In this document: piece after piece, positions 44,096 through 55,400 of the stretch
How positions within the stretch are numbered: position 1 is the first letter of the stretch
How the letters are laid out: the number at the start of each line of letters is the position of its first letter
DNA from: Pseudoips prasinana
Lineage: Eukaryota > Arthropoda > Insecta > Lepidoptera > Nolidae
NCBI GenBank assembly: GCA_951640165.1
Contig: OX621261.1
Location: 2,170,001-2,234,000, forward strand
DNA length: 64,000 nt
Direction of reading: 5' to 3'
Translations under genes and position numbers: made by a program
Notes under the pieces: model-generated
Seen by the model: only the letters and a program-made list of their open reading frames with translations
Database searches by the model: none
Told to the model about the DNA's origin: nothing

Positions 44096-44386
44096 ACACG
44101 GGTAAAACCGTGGGGGACAGCTAGTATTATATAAAATAAGCGTAGACACAGCACAAATTTACGTGTTTTTATATTATTTAATAAAAATATATTTTATTTA
44201 ATAAAAAGAAATGTTAATAATTTCTTAAATAATTTGTGTTTTATTCAAAATCAACATCGGCTCTTGAAATTTAACCATCCTTTATAACCATCTTTCTAAC
44301 ACTGGTATTTCTAGTTATGCCCTTGATACCCACATCACAGATCACACAATTGATTGATATTAATTAAATTATCTCAATAAATACCG

Positions 44387-44517
44387 ACGTACAGCCATGA
44401 CATTCAATTCAACACAAACCAACACCTCTTCAAGATTGGCGTCACAGACAGCCCCCTGTGCAGAGGGTGCATCGAAAATGATGAAACACCAGCACACGTA
44501 CTGCTACACTGCAAGTG
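44387..44517 (+). pseudogene. LINE zinc-knuckle fragment
   Basis: HLFKIGVTDSPLCRGCIEND followed by ETPAHVLLHCK: a C-x2-C-x8-H-x4-C knuckle as at the C-terminus of R1/jockey-type LINE ORF2. Truncated both sides. Confidence 0.55.
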
Positions 44518-44929
44518 AATGAATGAATGAATGAATGAAAGATTCATTTGTCAGAATACGAGTACATAGAAGATGTTTATGTTTACGTAGGATCATCATA
44601 TTCTACCGATTTTTTCGGTGTACAAATTCACATTATTATAACTTGAAAATATTTAACATTACAAAGATTACATTACATTAAAATTACATTACATTATAGA
44701 TTGCATTACATTATAGATTAAATTACATTACATTACCACATTAACTATTCATTACATAAATTAAATTATCATACCCAATTAAGTTTAATGTCAATTGTTA
44801 TAAGGTCTCCTTTGTGCTTTTGTCCATAAGAAAATCCTTTAATGAGTAGTACATTTTTTGTAAAAGAATTTTAAATAAAGTATTTTTAAATTTATTTAGA
44901 GTCAAAATTTTAAGTACATGGTTATACTA

Positions 44930-46251
44930 CTCTGTCAAGAAAGTACCGGGAAAAGATCAATAATATACAAAATGTTTGTTATTCATCCAAATTTATTTTA
45001 TCACCTTCAAAGTATGCTCCTTCAGAAACGATACACTTACGCCAACGAATAATCCATTCATCAAAACATTTTTTAAACGCTGCTTTCGGAATTGAGTTGA
45101 GTTCTCGCCGCGAATTCTCCTTTATGTCTTCTACCGATTGAAAACGGGTACCACGAAGTAGTAATTTGAGTTTAGGAAAAAGAAAGAAGTCAGCTGGAGC
45201 CATATCTGGTGTATATGGTGGTTGCTGGATGGTATTTGTCGAGTGTTTGGTCAAAAATTCGTTCACAATGATGGCCTTGTGCGAAGGCGCATTATCGTGG
45301 TGCAAAATCCAAGAATTTTCTTTACACAAATCTGGCCTTTTTCGTCGAATTTGCTCTCTTAAACGCCCCATAACGCTCAAATAATATTCTTTATTTACCG
45401 TTCGACCTTCCGGTAAGAATTCAGAGTGCACAATACCGCGATAGTCAAAGAAAACAGTCAACATGACTTTGACTTTTGATCGACTTTGGCGTGGTTTTTT
45501 CGGTTTCGGTTCAGTTGGAAGGCGCCACTCCGAAGCTTGTTGACTAGTTTGCTTGTCAAACTCGTAAACCCACGTCTCGTCACCAGTAACAATGCGTTTC
45601 ATGAATTTTGGGTCGGAATTGACTCGTTCTACCATGTCCTCAGCGACTTTCATGCGATTGAGTTTTTGGAGAAAATTCAGATCTGTTGGGACTAGCCGAG
45701 CGGCAACATGTTTCATACCCAAATGATTAGTTAAAATGGTACGCATCTACCCGTGTGATACAGAAAGTTCGGCGAGTATCTCTCTCAGAGTTGAATGAGG
45801 ATTTTCAGTCACTATTTCCTTCACTTTTGCGATGTTAACTTCAGTTGCAGACGTTGATGGCCTACCAGAGCGAGGCAAATCATTCATCACATCTCGACCG
45901 CTTTTGAACGCTTTGAACCACTCATCAAGCATGAGTTTTTGATAAAGTCGATTCACCGTAAGCCTTCTGTTACATTTTCAGTGACTCCGAACACGAAATT
46001 CCATTAGCGATGCAAAATTTAAGACAAACTCTTTGTTCGATATTTTTGTCCATTATGAAATTCGCAATACACACTATATATGATATTACTAAAACCAGCA
46101 CTGTATTTAATATAAATAACAGATGCAACTCAAACTCCGCGCCAAAATGGAAAACAGTTGTACCAATCTAACAACAACAAAAAAAAAAACAAAAATTTGA
46201 ATTTCGAACCATATATAAATCATCCATTCCCGATACTTTTTTGACTGAATG
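44930..46251 (-). mobile_element. Mariner transposon, decayed
   Basis: TIRs GTCAAGAAAGTACCGGGA and inverted GTCAAAAAAGTATCGGGA, TA beside each end. 1.32 kb. Confidence 0.85.
44979..46053 (-). pseudogene. Mariner transposase, broken (DD34D)
   Basis: Starts MDKNIEQRVCLKFCIANGIS at 46053. An in-frame stop precedes QKAYGESTLSK. A frameshift follows, then a readable block to SVSHG ending in a TAG at about 45747. From 45746 the catalytic part is intact: TGDETWVYEF, HHDNAPSH and YTPDMAPADFFLF (34 residues between the last two aspartates). The protein differs clearly from the 37.4 kb mariner, so it is another subfamily. Two stops and a frameshift make it inactive. Confidence 0.88.
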
Positions 46252-46440
46252 TATATTCTGACGCAGATGCAGTATGCGTTCTTTTGGATAACAGTAAGTT
46301 TATGTGTTGGTATATTTAATTTATGTTTATAACGACCAGACCAGTGTTATCTACCAACGGGCAAAGTTCCTCAATGATCCGAAGACACTGCTGGCTCACG
46401 TGGTTTCCTGGACTTCTGGGTGGAACTGAAATGGTTCGTG

Positions 46441-46790
46441 TAGCCAAATCAATCAATCAATCAATATTATTTATTTCTCTCCACAATATTATAACATGGT
46501 ACAGACGCCAGCACATCCAGCTACCTCAATCTGTCACATTTCTTTTATAGATTTTCGACTTTATCACAAAAGCATAAGGTTCACTTTCAATTGGGGAAAT
46601 TTGACAGATTGGAGTAGCTTGATGTGCTGGCGTCTGTACATATGTTATGGTTACAGACATTGAAAATTGTACAACATTAAACAAAAATATTGTGGAAGAC
46701 TGATGCCCAAACAAGGCTCTAGTAGGCCTGTATTTCAGGTCACCAGGTCCCCTTGGAGTATTGACCATATTAACAGTATAAAATATGAGA
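46441..46790 (-). repeat. LINE 3' tail with (TTGA)n, split by a MITE
   Basis: 46450-46500 (AATCAATCAATCAATATTAT) and 46637-46790. A relative lies at 53075-53297 in the pogo-like element. Confidence 0.55.
46502..46636. mobile_element. 135 bp Tc1/mariner-type MITE
   Basis: CAGACGCCAGCACATC and inverted complement, near-palindromic arms ~35 bp, flanked by TA at 46500-46501 and 46637-46638. Confidence 0.8.
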
Positions 46791-46811
46791 AAAAATAAAA
46801 GTTTGAGCAAA

Positions 46812-46870
46812 AGTATGTGTGTGAGTGTGTGTGTGTGTGGTATGTGAGTGTGTGATGTGTTTTTGTGGAT
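46812..46870 (+). repeat. GT-rich microsatellite
   Basis: Imperfect (TG)n with GTGAGTGTG interruptions. Confidence 0.8.
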
Positions 46871-47002
46871 GCACGTATGAGTATTTTTTTATTATTTTTA
46901 CTTTAAGCGCAAGGTTTAAATAAGTTCGTATACAAGGGCCTAATCAAGAGGGAGTGCGGATACCTAGCGCGCAACTAACTAAACATTCAACAAATTTTCG
47001 AC

Positions 47003-47245
47003 GGTCACCGTAGCCTAGTTGGTAGTGCTCCTGCCTACGAAGCTGGTGGTCCTGGCTTCGAATCCCGGTAAGTGCAAATATTTGTGTGATGCGCACGAAT
47101 ATTTGTTTCTGAGTCATGGATGTTTTCTATGTATATAGTATTTATCTATCTATATAAGTATGTATATCGTCGCCTGGTACCCATAGTACAAGCTTTGCTT
47201 AGTTTGGGGCTAGGATGATCTGTGTGACATTGTCCCATATTATTA
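47003..47245 (+). repeat. SINE-C, full-length
   Basis: A-box region GTAGCCTAGTTGGTAGTGC, B box GGCTTCGAATCCC, body to GACATTGTCCC plus an ATT tail. Confidence 0.85.
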
Positions 47246-47553
47246 TTATTAAAAAAATATATATTAACATAACAAGTACGTCTTGAACACGCTATAATTT
47301 TTCTCACTTCAAACTAAATGCCTCTTGATAAGTTAAGATAACCAAACTCAAGATCAACTTGTGATCAAAGGCGCCGCCTACAAAGGCTCCGACATCAAAG
47401 GGAGCCGACGGAAGGGTTAGGTGGAAGCTGGTTTTTGTTTTAAATTACTTGTGTATTTAATTTAATCCCTTCTAAGTAAGACTTAGTGTAGGCTTAATAA
47501 TAAATAACGAATGAGCTTCCGCGGCTTCCTTTTCGTCATTTGTCGGTTTGACT
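47246..47553. other. No feature recognised
   Basis: No gene or repeat family identified. Includes the left target duplication of the next element (47546-47553). Confidence 0.4.
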
Positions 47554-48139
47554 GAGGTAGTCCACGAAGGGCACCCATCTGAATGGCACCTGCACGAATG
47601 GCACCTAGCATAGTCCACGAAAGGCACCTATCAATATTTATGGCAGGTGCTCTTCGTGGATTCAATTTATTTATTGCATTCTTCGCATCGCATTCTCAAA
47701 AAGCACCTACGTTAACCGTTATAGTAACCTAGGTTATTAAATGAGAAATATCGATAAAAATCACTAAAACATTTATTAACATTACTAATATTACGCACGT
47801 TTAAGACGTTAGTATTTATTTATGTTTAAGCGGATATTAACGGATAGATAGTAGTTTAATTTCAATGTGTAACATTCGCTTAAACATAAGAAAATACTAC
47901 TCTTAAAGTGCGTAATATTAGTAGTGTTAATAAACGTTCTAGTGATTTTTATCGATATCTTTCATTTAAGTACCTAGGTTACTGTAACGGTTAACGTAGA
48001 TGCGTGGACAAGAATGCAAAAAATAAATTGAATCCACGAAGAGCACCTGCCAAAAGTGTTGATAGGTGCCTTTCGAGGACTAGGCTAGGTGCCATTCGCG
48101 CAGGTGCCATTCAGATGGGTGCCCTTCGTGGACTACCTC
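47554..48139. mobile_element. Foldback-type element, long inverted arms
   Basis: Ends GAGGTAGTCCACGAAGGGCA and inverted complement. Arms of ~270-300 bp cover nearly all of the 586 bp. GTTTGACT is repeated at 47546-47553 and 48140-48147. An 8 bp duplication fits hAT- or P-type transposition. The arms contain short repeated GGCACCT motifs. No transposase. Confidence 0.85.
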
Positions 48140-48284
48140 GTTTGACTCGTGTTATTATTGGCTGGAATAATAATAATAATAATATTATTACATACAATAA
48201 TAAGAATAAGAATAATAATAATATTGTTACCCTAAAAAACCTTCCCTTTTAAATACGACTAGCTATATAAATTTGATTTTTATA

Positions 48285-48468
48285 GCATAGCTGTTCCCCG
48301 CGGTTTCACCCGCATTAAACTTCATAAATTATACCCTATGTGTTAATCCAGGCTCTCAGCTAACTCCATACCAAATTTTATTAAAAACGCTTCAACCGTT
48401 TAGACGTGAAGAAGTAACAAACATACACACTCACAAACTTTCACCTTTATAATACTAGTGTGTTGTGT
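48285..48468 (-). mobile_element. Helitron family 1, full-length
   Basis: 3' hairpin at the left (CCCCGCGGTTTCACCCG), 5' end at the right (TTTATAATACTAGTGTG). The terminal CTAG is degraded. Confidence 0.65.
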
Positions 48469-48477
48469 TATACAAGC

Positions 48478-48886
48478 TGTATTACTACTAAGTCAATAAA
48501 AGTCTATAATAAACTTCCACAAGAAAAAAAAAAAAAAGGATAATACTTTTATTAAAAAACCAAGGGTTTTCTTACTACAGAAAAGCTATTATACTGTTAA
48601 AGAATACTTGGACTCAAAGAAATAATTCTATAGATCTTGACATTTTAATATTATTCCGATAATTTTTTCGCTTTAAATCTTGACATTTTTAAATTAAAAT
48701 TTGGCATACTTATTAATTGTTGCAAATAGCATAAATTATAAAACTTTTTATTATTAACAAAAAGCCTTCTTCCTCTCTTCTACTATGCTGTGTCCGACAG
48801 GGACCATAATTGTTACATAATTATAAGATTATACCATCTGTTATACATTATGGAAGCAATAAATGATTGAGTATTGAGTATTGAAG
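48478..48886 (+). pseudogene. LINE C-terminus, frameshifted
   Basis: KSIKVYNKLPQ, then an A14 run that breaks the frame, then FLLQKSYYTVKEYLDSKK and a stop. Tail GAGTATTGAGTATTG. Same C-terminal family as 13.6, 38.6, 44.8 and 60.6 kb. Confidence 0.6.
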
Positions 48887-48887
48887 T

Positions 48888-48974
48888 TCCATCAAAACCC
48901 GTCCGGTAGTTTTTGCGTGAAAGAGTAATAAGCATACACACTCAAAATCTTTCGCCTTTATAATATTAGTGTGA
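48888..48974 (-). mobile_element. Helitron family 1 variant, 5' end
   Basis: Minus strand starts TCACACTAATATTATAAAGG and runs ~85 bp. The 3' end is missing. Confidence 0.6.
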
Positions 48975-49008
48975 TTTTTGAAGTGAAACGTACTTTGTGT
49001 CCATCTAT

Positions 49009-49385
49009 ATATAATATCATTTCTATGAATGACTCAGTTTTGGGAGGATAATAACAAATATTTGAGCCTTTTTAACCTCTCATTCGAACCGATGGGTATT
49101 TAGTCAGACTCATATATATAATATGACGGTCACCGTAGCCTAGTTGGTAGTGATCCTGCCTACGAAGCTGGTGGTCCTGGGTTCGAATCCCGGTAAGTGC
49201 AAATATTTGTGTGATGAGCACGAATATTTGTTTCTGAGTCATAGATGCTTTCTATGTATTTAAGTATTTATCTATCTATATAAGTATGTATATCATCGCC
49301 TGGTACCTATAGTACAAGCTTTGCTTAGTTTGGGGCTAGGATGATCTGTGTGACATTGTCCCCAGATATTATTATAGATATTATT
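49009..49385 (+). repeat. Duplicated flank plus SINE-C
   Basis: 49009-49127 is nearly identical to 51540-51655. SINE-C follows in both (49128; 51656). Either a segmental duplication or a SINE that carried 5' flanking DNA. Confidence 0.75.
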
Positions 49386-49416
49386 ATATTTATTATTTAC
49401 TTATCGTATTGGCAGT

Positions 49417-49620
49417 GGTTACCCTAGTGTCAGCGTTGTTCAAGCCGCCCAGTAGGCCTCTGACGTGGCTTGAAGACTGTTGTCTAATAGCTACAATTGG
49501 AACCTGACCAAACACGAAGACGCTCAGAAATTAAACCACTTTGACCGACACCCATCTACGGACCGACTGCGAGCCTAGTTGTTTAACCTCACCGATTATT
49601 TTCAGACCGGCGAGAGCATT
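49417..49620 (-). repeat. 5S-SINE copy
   Basis: Minus strand ATGCTCTCGCCGGTCTGAAA, AGGTTAAACAACTAGGCTCG, then GATGGGTGTCGG, with the 3' part GAGGCCTACTGGGCGGCTTG and end AGGGTAACC. Confidence 0.65.
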
Positions 49621-49755
49621 TAACTATGACTGCAGCTCCGTCAGTTATATGTTTGTAAAGTACTCCACGATATAGGGTCCATTTAACATAGTGCGTGAAT
49701 TGTCCTTAAAAAAATCTGTCCGTTTCAATACGTCTGGTTTTTTTTTTTTTTTTGC

Positions 49756-49984
49756 AATGTCACACAGATTATCCTAGCCCCAAACTAAGCAAAGCTTGTA
49801 CTATGGGTACCAGGCGACGATATACATACTTATATAGATAGATAAATACTTATATACATAGAAAACATCCATGACTCAGAAACATATATTCATGCTCATC
49901 ACACAAATATTTGCACTTACCGGGATTCGAACCCAGGACCACCGGCTTCGTAGGCAGGAGCACTACCAACTAGGCTACGGTGAT
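49756..49984 (-). repeat. SINE-C, inverted
   Basis: The full body on the minus strand with B box GGGTTCGAATCCC near 49920 and an A-rich tail (T14 on plus) at 49740. Confidence 0.85.
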
Positions 49985-50018
49985 CTTCGTCGCGTCTTCG
50001 TGTTTCAGAGGTTGCATA

Positions 50019-50400
50019 TTGGCTGAGGTTCCATCTTAGTTCAGTAATATCAGCTCACATAACTAATAATAATGTCCTCTAAGCCGAATTTTGGTTTTGC
50101 CAATCTGCGTGGGATATATTATAGTGCTCAAGTGTGTGCGCAAATACAGGAGCACTTTCTATTCCATCACTCTCATGATCCGATGGGACGCCTAGCGACA
50201 CGACTGGAAAGAGGGCAGGTGCAGGACCGACGGCTTTGCGTGCTCTCTTAGGCACGGGTGTATATAACCGCCAACTCCCATACTTCGGGTTGATGCTGAG
50301 AATTTTTTTCCTTTTACAGAATGTCCCAAAATAACTGTTTAGCTGACCCGGGATTTTAACCCGGGACTTCGTTCTCTGCGGGTGAACACGCTACCGCTAT
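50019..50400 (-). repeat. SINE-E with adjoining duplicated scrap
   Basis: 50074-50400 is SINE-E (head at right, GGGTTAAAATCCC). 50019-50070 (ATATTGGCTGAGGTTCCATC) recurs at 51403-51453. Confidence 0.65.
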
Positions 50401-50402
50401 AT

Positions 50403-51050
50403 TATGTTTAAGTCGTTTAAGCTATATATTTCACTACATATTGTCAGAATGGTTCTGTCTATATTATATCATCATCATCATCATCATATCAGCTTAAAGA
50501 CGTCCACTGCTGGACGTATATAATATATTTTAACCTACTAATATTAAGAACGCGAAAGATTGTGAGTATAGATGTTTTTCTTTTACGCCAAATCTACTTT
50601 AACGCGGGTAAAACCGTAGAGCACAGCTAGTATATATATACTAGTATATAAATACTAGCTATGCCCGCGGTTTTCTAGGTATACTAGGTAAACTTTCGCA
50701 TTTATAATATTATTATAGGATATGTAGATGGTAGATTTTTTCCTACTTACTTGACACTTATCGTCATATTTTGGGCAATTCACACAATATCTTTATAAAT
50801 TGTAGCCTATGTGTTATTCTGATGTATAAGCTACATTATTGTAAAGTTTCATTAAAATCCATTCGGTAGTTTTTACGTGAAAGAGTAACAACATCCATCC
50901 ATGCTTACAAACTTTCACGTTTATGATATTAGTGTGATTTATCATATTTATACACAAAGTAGCTTTAGTGTATAATCTATATTATTGTAAAGTTTCATTA
51001 AAATCCATTCAGTATCCATGCTTACAAACTTTCACGTTTATAATATTAGT
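50403..51050. repeat. Mosaic of Rep-B, Rep-C and Helitron scraps
   Basis: Rep-B piece 50403-50465, Rep-C end 50466-50515, a deleted family 1 Helitron ~50535-50630 (ends CTAG), then two copies of GTTTCATTAAAATCCATTC at 50854 and 50991. Confidence 0.5.
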
Positions 51051-51051
51051 A

Positions 51052-51363
51052 AAAGTCAAAGTCAAAAATTCTTTATTCCGTATTTTTTTTACATTTATGT
51101 GCAGTGCATGACGTCGCAGCTACTGAGAAACACTGCCAGAAAACTCAGTAGGAATCCTTTTTTAAAATAAAATATACTTAAGTTTAATTACACACAGACT
51201 TTTAATTGACTCAGAACAACTCAATCCCAAGCACTTATCACTTAAATAATCTGATATTTTGTAATATGCCCTGCTACACAATTTGGCTTTAATAATTCAT
51301 TTAAACTTATTCGTAGACAATTCTCTAATATCATTGGGAAGTTTGTTATAAAATCTTATACAT
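51052..51363 (-). pseudogene. LINE 3' end, short copy
   Basis: Matches 18950-19290 including the AACACTGCCAGAAAACTCAG block and the GACTTT tail. Retains only the last ORF2 codons. Confidence 0.65.
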
Positions 51364-51539
51364 GATGTTACCCATTATGGAGTTTTCTTACACTATATTG
51401 GCTGAAGTTCCATCTTAGTTCTGTAATATCGGCTCACATAACTAAGCGAAGTCCAATATCCTATAAGCTCGCATTTAAATTGCACCTGGCTTGGCTCCAG
51501 TCCAGGCACCTGTGGGAGTTCCGTGAATATTGTAGGTTT

Positions 51540-51897
51540 ACATAATATCATTTCTATGAATGACTCAGTTTTGGGAGGATAATAACAAATATTTGAGCCT
51601 TTTTAACCTCTCATTCGAACAGATGGGTATTTAGTCAGAGTCATATATATATGACGGTCACCGTAGCCTAGTTGGTAGTGCTCCTGCCTACGAAGCTGTT
51701 GTTCCTGGGTTTGAATCTCGGTAAGTGCAAACATTTGTGATGAGCACGAATATTTATTTCTGAGTCATGGATGTTTTCCATGTATTTATCTATCTGTATA
51801 AGTATGTATATCGTCGCCTGGTACCCGTAGTACAAGCTTTGCTTAGTTTGGGGCTAGGATGATCTGTGTGACATTGTCCCGAGATATTGTTATATTT
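51540..51897 (+). repeat. Duplicated flank plus SINE-C, second copy
   Basis: See 49009-49385. The SINE-C B box is degraded to GGGTTTGAATCTC. Confidence 0.75.
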
Positions 51898-51898
51898 C

Positions 51899-52187
51899 AA
51901 CATCAACATGTCAGCCAAATTACGTCCACTGCTGGTCAAAAGCCTCCCCAAAGAATGGGGGGATATGCTATAGTCGCCACGCTTAGCAGACGGGTTGACA
52001 ATCGCAGTTTGATGGTCATAGTTGACAGAAAAACGCTGCTGCCCGTTCTGCTGGTAGGCATTCCCTCGTACGATTTTTGCGCCCCCAACGGGATGAGATG
52101 GGATGATGACGCAATACGTTCGTGGATTTTTGAAGAGATTGCAGAGATAAACTTGTACGCGACCATTCGTTTTGATGCGGCACTCAC
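51899..52187. repeat. Rep-C copy
   Basis: GTCCACTGCTGGTCAAAAGC then GGGATGAGATGGGATGATGA, the inverted version of 55655-55905. A long open frame here is not matched by a conserved frame in the other copies. Confidence 0.55.
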
Positions 52188-52907
52188 TAGGGGAAAGTGG
52201 TCACCATTCGTACACGGGGCACATTCGTACTGTTAGTATAACAGAAAATCTAAACGGCACACAAACACGCCTTTGCTTGTATGCATAGACATACCGGCCG
52301 CTATGTTCCTACCGGAGTGTCGCGTCAGTTGCACCACGGTGTATCAGCTGACAAGACGAAACGTGTTTTCGCGCGCGGTGAGTAATTTTTTAGCTAAGTT
52401 TAATTCGTAATTTTAAGTGGAATTATTATGTATTTGACAAAATGGTTATGATTAATTTTATTTTAACATAGTTTATTTTGAGCTTTAATTTTGTTATATT
52501 TCTCAACCTAATAAGAATTTGTATAAAGATGAATTTTAGTTTTGTGCAAGGCATGAGGTGCATTCGGACAGCCAAACAGGGGGCACATTAGTACGCGTAC
52601 GAATGCTCCCTTTAAATTATATTAATCACCAGAACATCATAATTAGATTTTTATGAAATAAAATATAGTAACATTTTTAAATTATCGTGCAGACAGCACA
52701 AAAACATATTTTTCCTTTTATAAAATATTCTACTTCTAACAAAATTGAAGGATTTTTGTTAAGAAAACCTTATAATTCATATTTTATTGCAGAATCTTGG
52801 TGCGAAAATATAAAAAAGGGTACGCGTACACAAGAATTGAATAAAGAGTAAAAAGTAAAACTGGTTAAACTTGCATATTTCTAAACTTTTACCGCAAAAA
52901 ATATTAC

Positions 52908-53393
52908 AAGAGCCGTATATGGCCGTTCAATGAAATAGACTTCAGTGATGAAGATTTCGCTCCCATTGACGTATATGCTTCAAATAATTCTGTAAATATG
53001 ACACCTAATCTGGAAACAAGCACTGTCACTCTAGAACCACAATCTTTCACCAGCGCGCTATCGACAGATATGAATCAATCAATCAAAATAAATTTTATTT
53101 TCTCTTCACAATGGTTATATGTTAGTTATTATGTGGTATTACACTTGATATATATATACTATGTGACATAACATTGTGAGAGACCAGAGCCTGTTGTAGG
53201 TTTTCAAACAAACCTGTATTACAGGTCTCTGGGACCCTCCCGGAGCTTGAAGACAACGTTATATCGAGCGGTATATATATATGAGGCAGATACTCGTGAG
53301 CAGTCGCCTTCTTTGCTCCAAAATCCTCAAGACATTTTTACCAGAACTGGCGAACCTTCCACTTCTACGGCAGAGACACAATATGAACCGTAA
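52908..53393 (+). pseudogene. Pogo-like transposase C-terminal remnant
   Basis: IWPFNEIDFSDEDFAP then IDVYASNNSVNMTPN resembles the segment after the DDE domain in pogo/Tigger-like transposases (G-I-W-P-F-N ... F-x-D-x-D-F-x-P-S). A LINE tail (about 53075-53297) interrupts it. The frame continues as EQSPSLLQNPQDIFTRTGEP to a stop at 53391-53393. The catalytic domain is not recognisable upstream. The assignment rests on one motif plus TIR and TA. Confidence 0.5.
53075..53297 (-). repeat. LINE 3' tail inserted in pogo-like gene
   Basis: (TTGA)n-type tail at the left (AATCAATCAATCAAAATAAA). The body resembles 46640-46760 (CCTGTATTACAGGTC vs CCTGTATTTCAGGTC). Confidence 0.55.
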
Positions 53394-54273
53394 GGAACTT
53401 AATTCAAGACAAAAGAAAAAGAAAGCTAAGCAAATACAGTAGTAGTACAGCTAGAATGGCTAGACTTTTTACTTTTGCACTTAATTTAAATAATTATAAT
53501 GTGCAATAAGTAGACAGAAGTAACGACCAAATATATGTATGATTACCAACTTTAAGTTTAAATTGTCAAAGACTGTACAACAATCTCATAGTATTCATAT
53601 TATCAATGATTGTAAAGATCTCATCTAACTGAATGTATAGCTTAAAATTATCAATAGGTAAACTAAGGATAAAATATTACATTTTTTTGTTATTTTTCTA
53701 AAGAAAGATTTATCGACTGAGTCAAATCAAATATTATTAGGTTAGTTATTTGATAAATAAATATTTTTATAATAATTAATAAAAAATTAACGACTTTAAT
53801 AGGCTTTTTAATTACCCTGTATCAATCTACCCCATGGTGTATGAAAGTACCCCACCTACTGTACGAACGTACCCCATACGTGGGGTACGTTCATACAAAT
53901 ATCTTATCGTAGAAAAATTAATATAACTCTTTAACCTTTTGACATAATAGTTTCGAACATTTTTGTAACATACTAGAATATTTTTGTTACACTTAGGTAC
54001 ATAAACTAGATAAATTCGATAATTAATCATAAATTAAAAAAATAAAATCTAAAATGTGTACGAAGGGTGACCACTTTCCCCTACTGACAGCACCGCGACA
54101 AGCGATTAGTGGTCTTGTCGATGCATGATTTGTGAGATAGCCGTTTTGAGCGTGTGTAGGTAATTTATTTTTATTTAAAAACTTCTTGCACAGAATTATT
54201 CTCTAACGGTCAACCTTGGGGTGACGTAGAGAAAACATGGTAGGTGCACTAAGTGTAAAAATATTACCGAGTA

Positions 54274-54577
54274 TTATAATAATAAAATCGTAGGAAAGTC
54301 AAAACTGTACATTGCATATTTTTTTAAAGGATAGTTGGGACGTGATCTCCAATCGATATCGAAACCAAAAATATAGCTTTTAGATTTTTTGTCTGTTTGT
54401 CTGTATGTATGTCCGGGCTAAACTCAAAAAGTACTGCATGGATTTAATTCAAATTTTGCATGAATATTACTAAGAGGTTCCACATATAGGGTACATATTA
54501 TCACGCTATCACCTACGGGGGAGGAGCTGTGATAATTTATAAAGTTTAACGCGGGTAAAACCGCGGGGCACAGCTAG
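54274..54577 (+). mobile_element. Helitron family 2, 5' end trimmed
   Basis: Lacks TCTATACAT but otherwise complete. Hairpin and CTAG end at 54577, then T. Confidence 0.75.
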
Positions 54578-54597
54578 TAAGGTACTTAAATTAAACA

Positions 54598-54714
54598 GAT
54601 ACATATCAAAGATAGTAACGGGTAACTCACGTAATTAATTTTATTTTTGATTCGGCCAAGTGCGAGACGGGACGCGACGTCGTGCGGGTCGCATTCTTTT
54701 ATTACTGGTTTATG
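54598..54714 (-). repeat. U unit fragment
   Basis: GATAGTAACGGGTAACTCAC and TTCGGCCAAGTGCGAGACGG match the U inner end at 58090-58225. Confidence 0.65.
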
Positions 54715-54774
54715 TACATATATTAGTTTATGTATTATACTAGCGCTAGTATAATACATAAACTAATATATGTA
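54715..54774. repeat. Perfect 60 bp palindrome, no loop
   Basis: The arm TACATATATTAGTTTATGTA TTATACTAGC is followed directly by its exact complement (centre between 54744 and 54745). Confidence 0.9.
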
Positions 54775-54958
54775 AAGTAAATCCATGCAGTACTTTTTGA
54801 GTTAAGCCTGGACATACATACAGACAAACAGACAAAATTCTAAAAACTATATTTTTGGCTTCGATATCAATTTTAGATGACGCCCCAATTATCCTTTTTA
54901 AAAAATATTCAATGTACAGTTTTGACTTTCCTACGATTTTATTATATGTATATAGATT
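54775..54958 (-). mobile_element. Helitron family 2, 5' half
   Basis: From mid-body to the TC end (as GA) near 54958. The 3' end is lost at the palindrome. Confidence 0.65.
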
Positions 54959-55400
54959 ATGAAAGTATTCTCACTAAATAAGAACTAGTAAAAAATTATG
55001 TTTATATTTATAGTAATCTATATTTATAGTATAAAAATAAATTAGGGATTTAATTAATGCAATGGGCAGGTTGGCCTGGTTGGTAATCGCTTGCCTTTCG
55101 TCGTTCGTTATATATTTATGTATCTATTATATTAAATAAACATTTAGTATTGTACTAGCACTACCCCCGTCCGTGCGTGACTTCCAGGGTTGCCAACTGA
55201 AAACCAGCGCTAGGTGTAACCCACCTAGCTAGTGCTGAAGTGGTGACCCTTTCGGCGAAACATGCAAGAATCGTAATTGTGTGTGCATTTTCTTCAAATC
55301 TAGGTATGTTATGTCTTGTAGAACTGTGTGTATTATATTTGTACTACTCATGTTCTTGTGTGTTGTGCTGAATTAAATGTTTTTCATTTTTTTTTTCATT
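54959..55400. other. Mostly unassigned
   Basis: A SINE-A head scrap at 55065-55100 (GGTTGGCCTGGTTGGTAATC). A CTGAAGTGG ... CGAAACATG stretch at 55232-55260 weakly resembles the motif at 55411. Otherwise no call. Confidence 0.4.

Larger units (their letters stand above)
44518..46330 (-). pseudogene. LINE C-terminus split by a mariner
   Basis: On the minus strand, HKLTVIQKNAYCICVRIY at ~46310-46252 precedes the mariner. FKVLKILTLNKFKNTLFKIL then LQKMYYSLKDFLMD follow it, then a 3' UTR and an (ATTC)n tail at 44518-44540. Confidence 0.6.
52190..54081 (+). mobile_element. Pogo-like DNA transposon, degenerate
   Basis: TIRs GGGGAAAGTGGTCACC plus TTCGTAC (24 bp, one mismatch), TA on each side (52188-52189, 54082-54083). 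CATTCGTAC-like motifs repeat near both ends. A gene remnant (52908-53393) supports the pogo assignment. Confidence 0.65.

Noticed and set aside
51859..52236. 125-codon frame over Rep-C
   Set aside because: Part is shared with 55.6 kb in the opposite orientation, but the frames are short, start differently and run into unrelated DNA.
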